The notes below the pieces were generated by a model. That model ran no database searches, had not been told where the DNA came from, and worked only from the letters and a program-made list of their open reading frames with translations. From Streptomyces sp. NBC_01304 (lineage in GTDB: Bacteria > Actinomycetota > Actinomycetes > Streptomycetales > Streptomycetaceae): a DNA stretch of 64,000 bases. A program made the position numbers and the translations under genes. The stretch spans positions 6,944,001-7,008,000 of the forward strand of contig NZ_CP109055.1 of assembly GCF_035975855.1 (NCBI RefSeq), given 5' to 3'. Below are positions 59,871 to 64,000 of the stretch, piece by piece. How positions within the stretch are numbered: position 1 is the stretch's first letter; each line of letters opens with the position of its first letter.

Positions 59871-59932
59871 GATAACAATTCCGAGTCGGAACGGTTATCC
59901 GATGGCATGACCGGGGTTCGTGGTGCACCACG
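59871..59932 (+). promoter_or_regulatory. Two palindromes upstream of the thioester surface protein
   Basis: GATAACAATTCCGA (59871-59884) and TCGGAACGGTTATC (59886-59899) are 14-bp arms with two mismatches around a single G. Next, CGTGGTGCACCACG (59919-59932) is a perfect palindrome. They sit 95-155 bp before the GTG at 60027 and are likely operator sites for developmental or stress control. Confidence 0.55.
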
Positions 59933-60026
59933 TCCCTAGGATGCCGGGCGTAACTCAAGAGGTTGGCGGGATCGAAACCCCCCATGTGCACCCCATGTGT
60001 ATGCGTCCCGCCCGGAGGGGAATTCA

Positions 60027-61436
60027 GTGTCTTCAGTGTGTCCTTCGTTCTCTGTTCGTCATCGGGTCGTTGCCCGCCTAGCCGTCACGGCACTGGTGTC
60101 GGGCATCGTCGCGGTCGGCGCGATAGCCGGCGCTGGTTCGGCCGCCGCCGATGAGGCCCCGCAGCAGCAGGGTGGCGCGACCGCCACGCTGGGCGGGCTG
60201 AAGACGTACGACGAGGCGGTCATCCGCAAGGACGGCGCCGAGCAGCACATCCCCGCAGGCCTCTTCGAGATGGCCGTGGATGACGGCGGCACCCTGCAGA
60301 CGTACTGCATAGACATCCACAACCCGACGCAGAAGGACGCGAAGTACCAGGAGACCCCCTGGAGCGCGACCTCGCTGAACAGCAACAAGCAGGCGGGCAA
60401 GATCCGTTGGATCCTGCAGCACTCCTACCCGCAGGTGAACGACCTCGCCGCGCTCGCGAAGAAGGCCGGGGCCGGCAGCCTGAGTGAGAAGACCGCCGCC
60501 GCGGGCACCCAGGTGGCCATCTGGCGCTACTCGGACGGCGCGGCCGTGGAAGCGGTCGACCCGCAGGCCGAGAAGCTCGCCGACTACCTAGAGAAGAGCG
60601 CCGAGAACCTGGCGGAGCCGAAGCCCTCGCTGACCCTCGACCCGCCCGCGGTCTCCGGTCACGCGGGCGAGAAGCTCGGCCCGGTCACCGTGCACACCGA
60701 TGCGGACGGCGTGACCGTCGCCCCGCCCGTGGATCCCGCGGTGCGCGGTGTGAAGGTCGTCGGCAAGGACGGCAAGCCGGTCACCTCGGCGAAGGACGGC
60801 AGCCGGCTGTACTTCGACATTCCCAAGGACGCGGCGGACGGCTCGGCCGCGCTGACCGTCCAGGGCTCCACCACCGTGCCGGTCGGTCGGGCCTTCGTCT
60901 CCGAGACCAAGAGCCAGACGCAGATCCTCGCGGGCTCCAGCCAGTCCACCGTGTCCGCCACCGCGACCGCCAACTGGGCCAAGAAGGGCGCGATACCCGC
61001 GCTGTCCGCGCAGAAGAACTGCGCCAAGGGCGGTGTGGACATCACGGCGGGCAACGAGGGCGACGAGGCGTTCACCTTCGAGCTGATGGGCCTCAAGCAC
61101 ACCATCGAGGCCGGCAAGTCGAAGACGGTCACCATCCCGCTCCAGGAGGACCAGGCCTACGACTTCACCATCACGGGGCCGAACGGCTTCGAGAAGAGGT
61201 TCAAGGGCGTCTTCGACTGCAAGACGGCGGGTGCCGCGGGCGGCGACTCCGGCGAGCCGTCGGCAGCGCCCAGTCCGGCCTCGGCCGGCGGCACGGGCAC
61301 GGACGGCCCGGACCTCGCCGAGACGGGCAGCTCCAACGCGACGCCGATGATCGCGGGCATAGCGGTCGTGCTGGTCGTGGTCGGTGGCGCGGCGGTGTTC
61401 CTGCTCCGCAAGAAGAAGAACGAGGCCGGGGAGTAG
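60027..61436 (+). CDS. Cys-Gln thioester-domain surface protein with LAETG anchor
   Basis: 469 residues. A signal peptide ends near residue 41. The thioester domain (about 50-190) has Cys94 in TYCIDIHNP and Gln162 in GTQVAIWRYSDG, the pair that forms an internal thioester able to bond covalently to a surface ligand. Further beta domains follow. The C-terminus has an Ala/Pro/Ser spacer, LAETG at 430-434, a hydrophobic helix and RKKK, a sorting signal of the LAxTG type used by class E sortases. The GTG at 60027 has GGAGGGG 6 nt upstream. Likely an adhesin of the hyphal or spore surface. Confidence 0.9.
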   Translation: MSSVCPSFSVRHRVVARLAVTALVSGIVAVGAIAGAGSAAADEAPQQQGGATATLGGLKTYDEAVIRKDGAEQHIPAGLFEMAVDDGGTLQTYCIDIHNPTQKDAKYQETPWSATSLNSNKQAGKIRWILQHSYPQVNDLAALAKKAGAGSLSEKTAAAGTQVAIWRYSDGAAVEAVDPQAEKLADYLEKSAENLAEPKPSLTLDPPAVSGHAGEKLGPVTVHTDADGVTVAPPVDPAVRGVKVVGKDGKPVTSAKDGSRLYFDIPKDAADGSAALTVQGSTTVPVGRAFVSETKSQTQILAGSSQSTVSATATANWAKKGAIPALSAQKNCAKGGVDITAGNEGDEAFTFELMGLKHTIEAGKSKTVTIPLQEDQAYDFTITGPNGFEKRFKGVFDCKTAGAAGGDSGEPSAAPSPASAGGTGTDGPDLAETGSSNATPMIAGIAVVLVVVGGAAVFLLRKKKNEAGE

Positions 61437-61458
61437 CCACTCCTCACAGGTGATCGAT

Positions 61459-61490
61459 CCGGCCCCGGCGCTTCTGGCGACCGGGGCCGG
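61459..61490 (+). terminator. Hairpin after the surface-protein gene
   Basis: CCGGCCCCGG (61459-61468) and CCGGGGCCGG (61481-61490) form a perfect 10-bp stem with a 12-nt loop, 22 nt beyond the stop. Confidence 0.8.
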
Positions 61491-61698
61491 TCCCGTTGTG
61501 GGCGCGGGGGTGAGGGTGTCCGGCTCGGGGGGCGGTGTGGCACGGGTGGCGCGGTGACGAGATGTGACGAGAGGAACACTCGCCGTCGCTACCCGTGTCC
61601 AGGTAATGGGCCCGTCACCTAACCGGTTTCCCCCACGCTATGGACGACTGGCAAGATGGGGTGTATCTGCCCACTTCCAGCTTGCCGGACGGTTTCTC

Positions 61699-63363
<1,665 letters not shown>

Positions 63364-63374
63364 GGTCGACTTCC

Positions 63375-63800
63375 ATGACGAGGCACATCTACTCCTGCCC
63401 CCTGCGCTGGTCGGACATGGACGCCTTCGGGCACGTCAACAACGTCGTCTTCCTGCGGTACTTGGAAGAGGCGCGCATTGACTTCATGTTCCGGCTCGCG
63501 CCGGGTGACGGGTCGCCGTCGTTCTCCGGCGGCTCCGTCGTCGCACGGCACGAGATCGACTACGTACGGCCGCTGGTGCACCGGCACGAGCCCGTCACCG
63601 TCGAGTCGTGGGTGACGAAGATAGGCGCGGCCTCGCTCACCATCGCGTACGAGATCAAGGATCCCGAGCAGGTGTACGTGCGGGCCTCGACGGTCGTCGT
63701 GCCCTTCAACCTGGAGGCCCAGCGGCCTCGGCGGATCACCGCCGAGGAGAAGCTGTACCTCCAGGAGTACCTCGATGGGCCGGAGGCGCTCGCCGCATGA
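63375..63800 (+). CDS. Acyl-CoA thioesterase (4HBT hotdog family)
   Basis: 141 residues. The opening RWSDMDAFGHVNNVVFLRYLEEARIDFM is the 4-hydroxybenzoyl-CoA thioesterase signature with the catalytic-type Asp and the HVNN motif; SWVTKIGAASLTIAYEI follows. It hydrolyses an acyl-CoA or acyl-thioester; the substrate is unknown. ATG 63375 is 11 nt after ettA ends, so it is likely co-transcribed. The stop overlaps the next gene. Confidence 0.88.
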   Translation: MTRHIYSCPLRWSDMDAFGHVNNVVFLRYLEEARIDFMFRLAPGDGSPSFSGGSVVARHEIDYVRPLVHRHEPVTVESWVTKIGAASLTIAYEIKDPEQVYVRASTVVVPFNLEAQRPRRITAEEKLYLQEYLDGPEALAA

Positions 63801-64000
63801 CGGCGCTCACGCAGCCGGTGCGCTTCGCCGACGTCGGGGAGGCGGCGGACCTCGCCGCCTTCCTGGCCCGGCTGATCCACTACGACAAGGCCGCGGCCGT
63901 GCGCCTGCAGGCCGGGGGCGGCGCGCTCGCGGTCTTCGGGCGGCCCGCGTCGTTCGAGGTCCTCGCGATCCGCACGGCGCGGCTCGCGCAGCAGCAAGAG
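63797..64000 (+). CDS. Truncated hypothetical protein (right edge)
   Basis: Sixty-eight codons from the ATG that overlaps the thioesterase stop to the window end. The visible part (MTALTQPVRFADVGEAADLA... VRLQAGGGALAVFGRPASFEVLAIR) reads as a well-behaved alpha/beta coding sequence. I do not recognise it; the overlap implies coupling to the thioesterase. Confidence 0.7.
   Translation, partial: MTALTQPVRFADVGEAADLAAFLARLIHYDKAAAVRLQAGGGALAVFGRPASFEVLAIRTARLAQQQE

Overview
This window is high-GC actinobacterial chromosome, almost certainly Streptomyces. Coding regions have strongly G/C-biased third codon positions, GTG starts are common, and the gene families fit: a LacI-controlled sugar operon, actinobacterial-type citrate synthase, an inositol operon, paired dynamin-like GTPases next to a second SSB, a Cys-Gln thioester surface protein with an LAxTG anchor, and a class F sortase. 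I see no prophage, CRISPR array, rRNA or large mobile island. There is one tRNA (Arg, UCU).

Layout. 1-7.2 kb: a truncated Tat-secreted gene, a small minus-strand group (sugar isomerase, acetyltransferase, Uma2 nuclease), then a LacI regulator divergent from a three-gene oxidoreductase / DUF993 / isomerase operon. 7.2-18.3 kb: DUF937 protein, RecD2 helicase with DnaA boxes upstream, citrate synthase, a CsoR-type copZ-copA operon, PrsW protease, a cation/proton antiporter, and two small minus-strand genes. 18.7-27.2 kb: myo-inositol catabolism (iolE-like, iolC, Cgl0159-type aldolase, iolB, iolD, mmsA). 27.3-34.9 kb: an ABC system whose ATPase is fused to an exported-type hydrolase, an acetyltransferase, an AftB-like GT-C glycosyltransferase and a VWA lipoprotein. 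35.0-44.0 kb: TetR/SDR pair and a lipid-type group (acyl-CoA dehydrogenase, SCP2 protein, acyl-CoA ligase, GMC oxidoreductase, nitronate monooxygenase). 44.1-51.2 kb: sortase F pair, VOC protein, M20 peptidase with YfcC transporter, acetyltransferase and MFS exporter. 51.3-53.8 kb: an unusual three-gene regulatory operon (small protein, ECF sigma factor, Sel1-IclR fusion). 54.3-64.0 kb: VOC protein, tRNA-Arg, dynAB, ssbB, thioester surface protein, ettA, thioesterase and a truncated gene.

How the genes work together. The inositol genes form a nearly complete route from inosose to acetyl-CoA and a 3-carbon product, but no inositol dehydrogenase (iolG) or transporter lies beside them. The lipid group appears tied together by a shared operator, CTTAC-N6-GTAAG, found in the SCP2/ligase divergent promoter and again upstream of the nitronate monooxygenase. 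The copper genes share a promoter whose spacer contains a CsoR-type palindrome.

The most unusual signals are not ordinary genes. (i) A dispersed intergenic repeat occurs eight times, five of them at convergent gene junctions. It has been read into the 3' ends of two genes, giving them repeat-coded C-termini, and its left edge is tandemly amplified in one copy and apparently in a second. (ii) A 232-bp element with 14-bp terminal inverted repeats sits in frame inside the inositol aldolase gene. (iii) A 177-bp in-frame segment bounded by 13-bp direct repeats sits inside the nitronate monooxygenase. (iv) The Sel1-IclR / sigma / small-protein operon and the hydrolase-ABC fusion are the best candidates for undescribed systems. 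All assignments come from reading the sequence; no database search was run.
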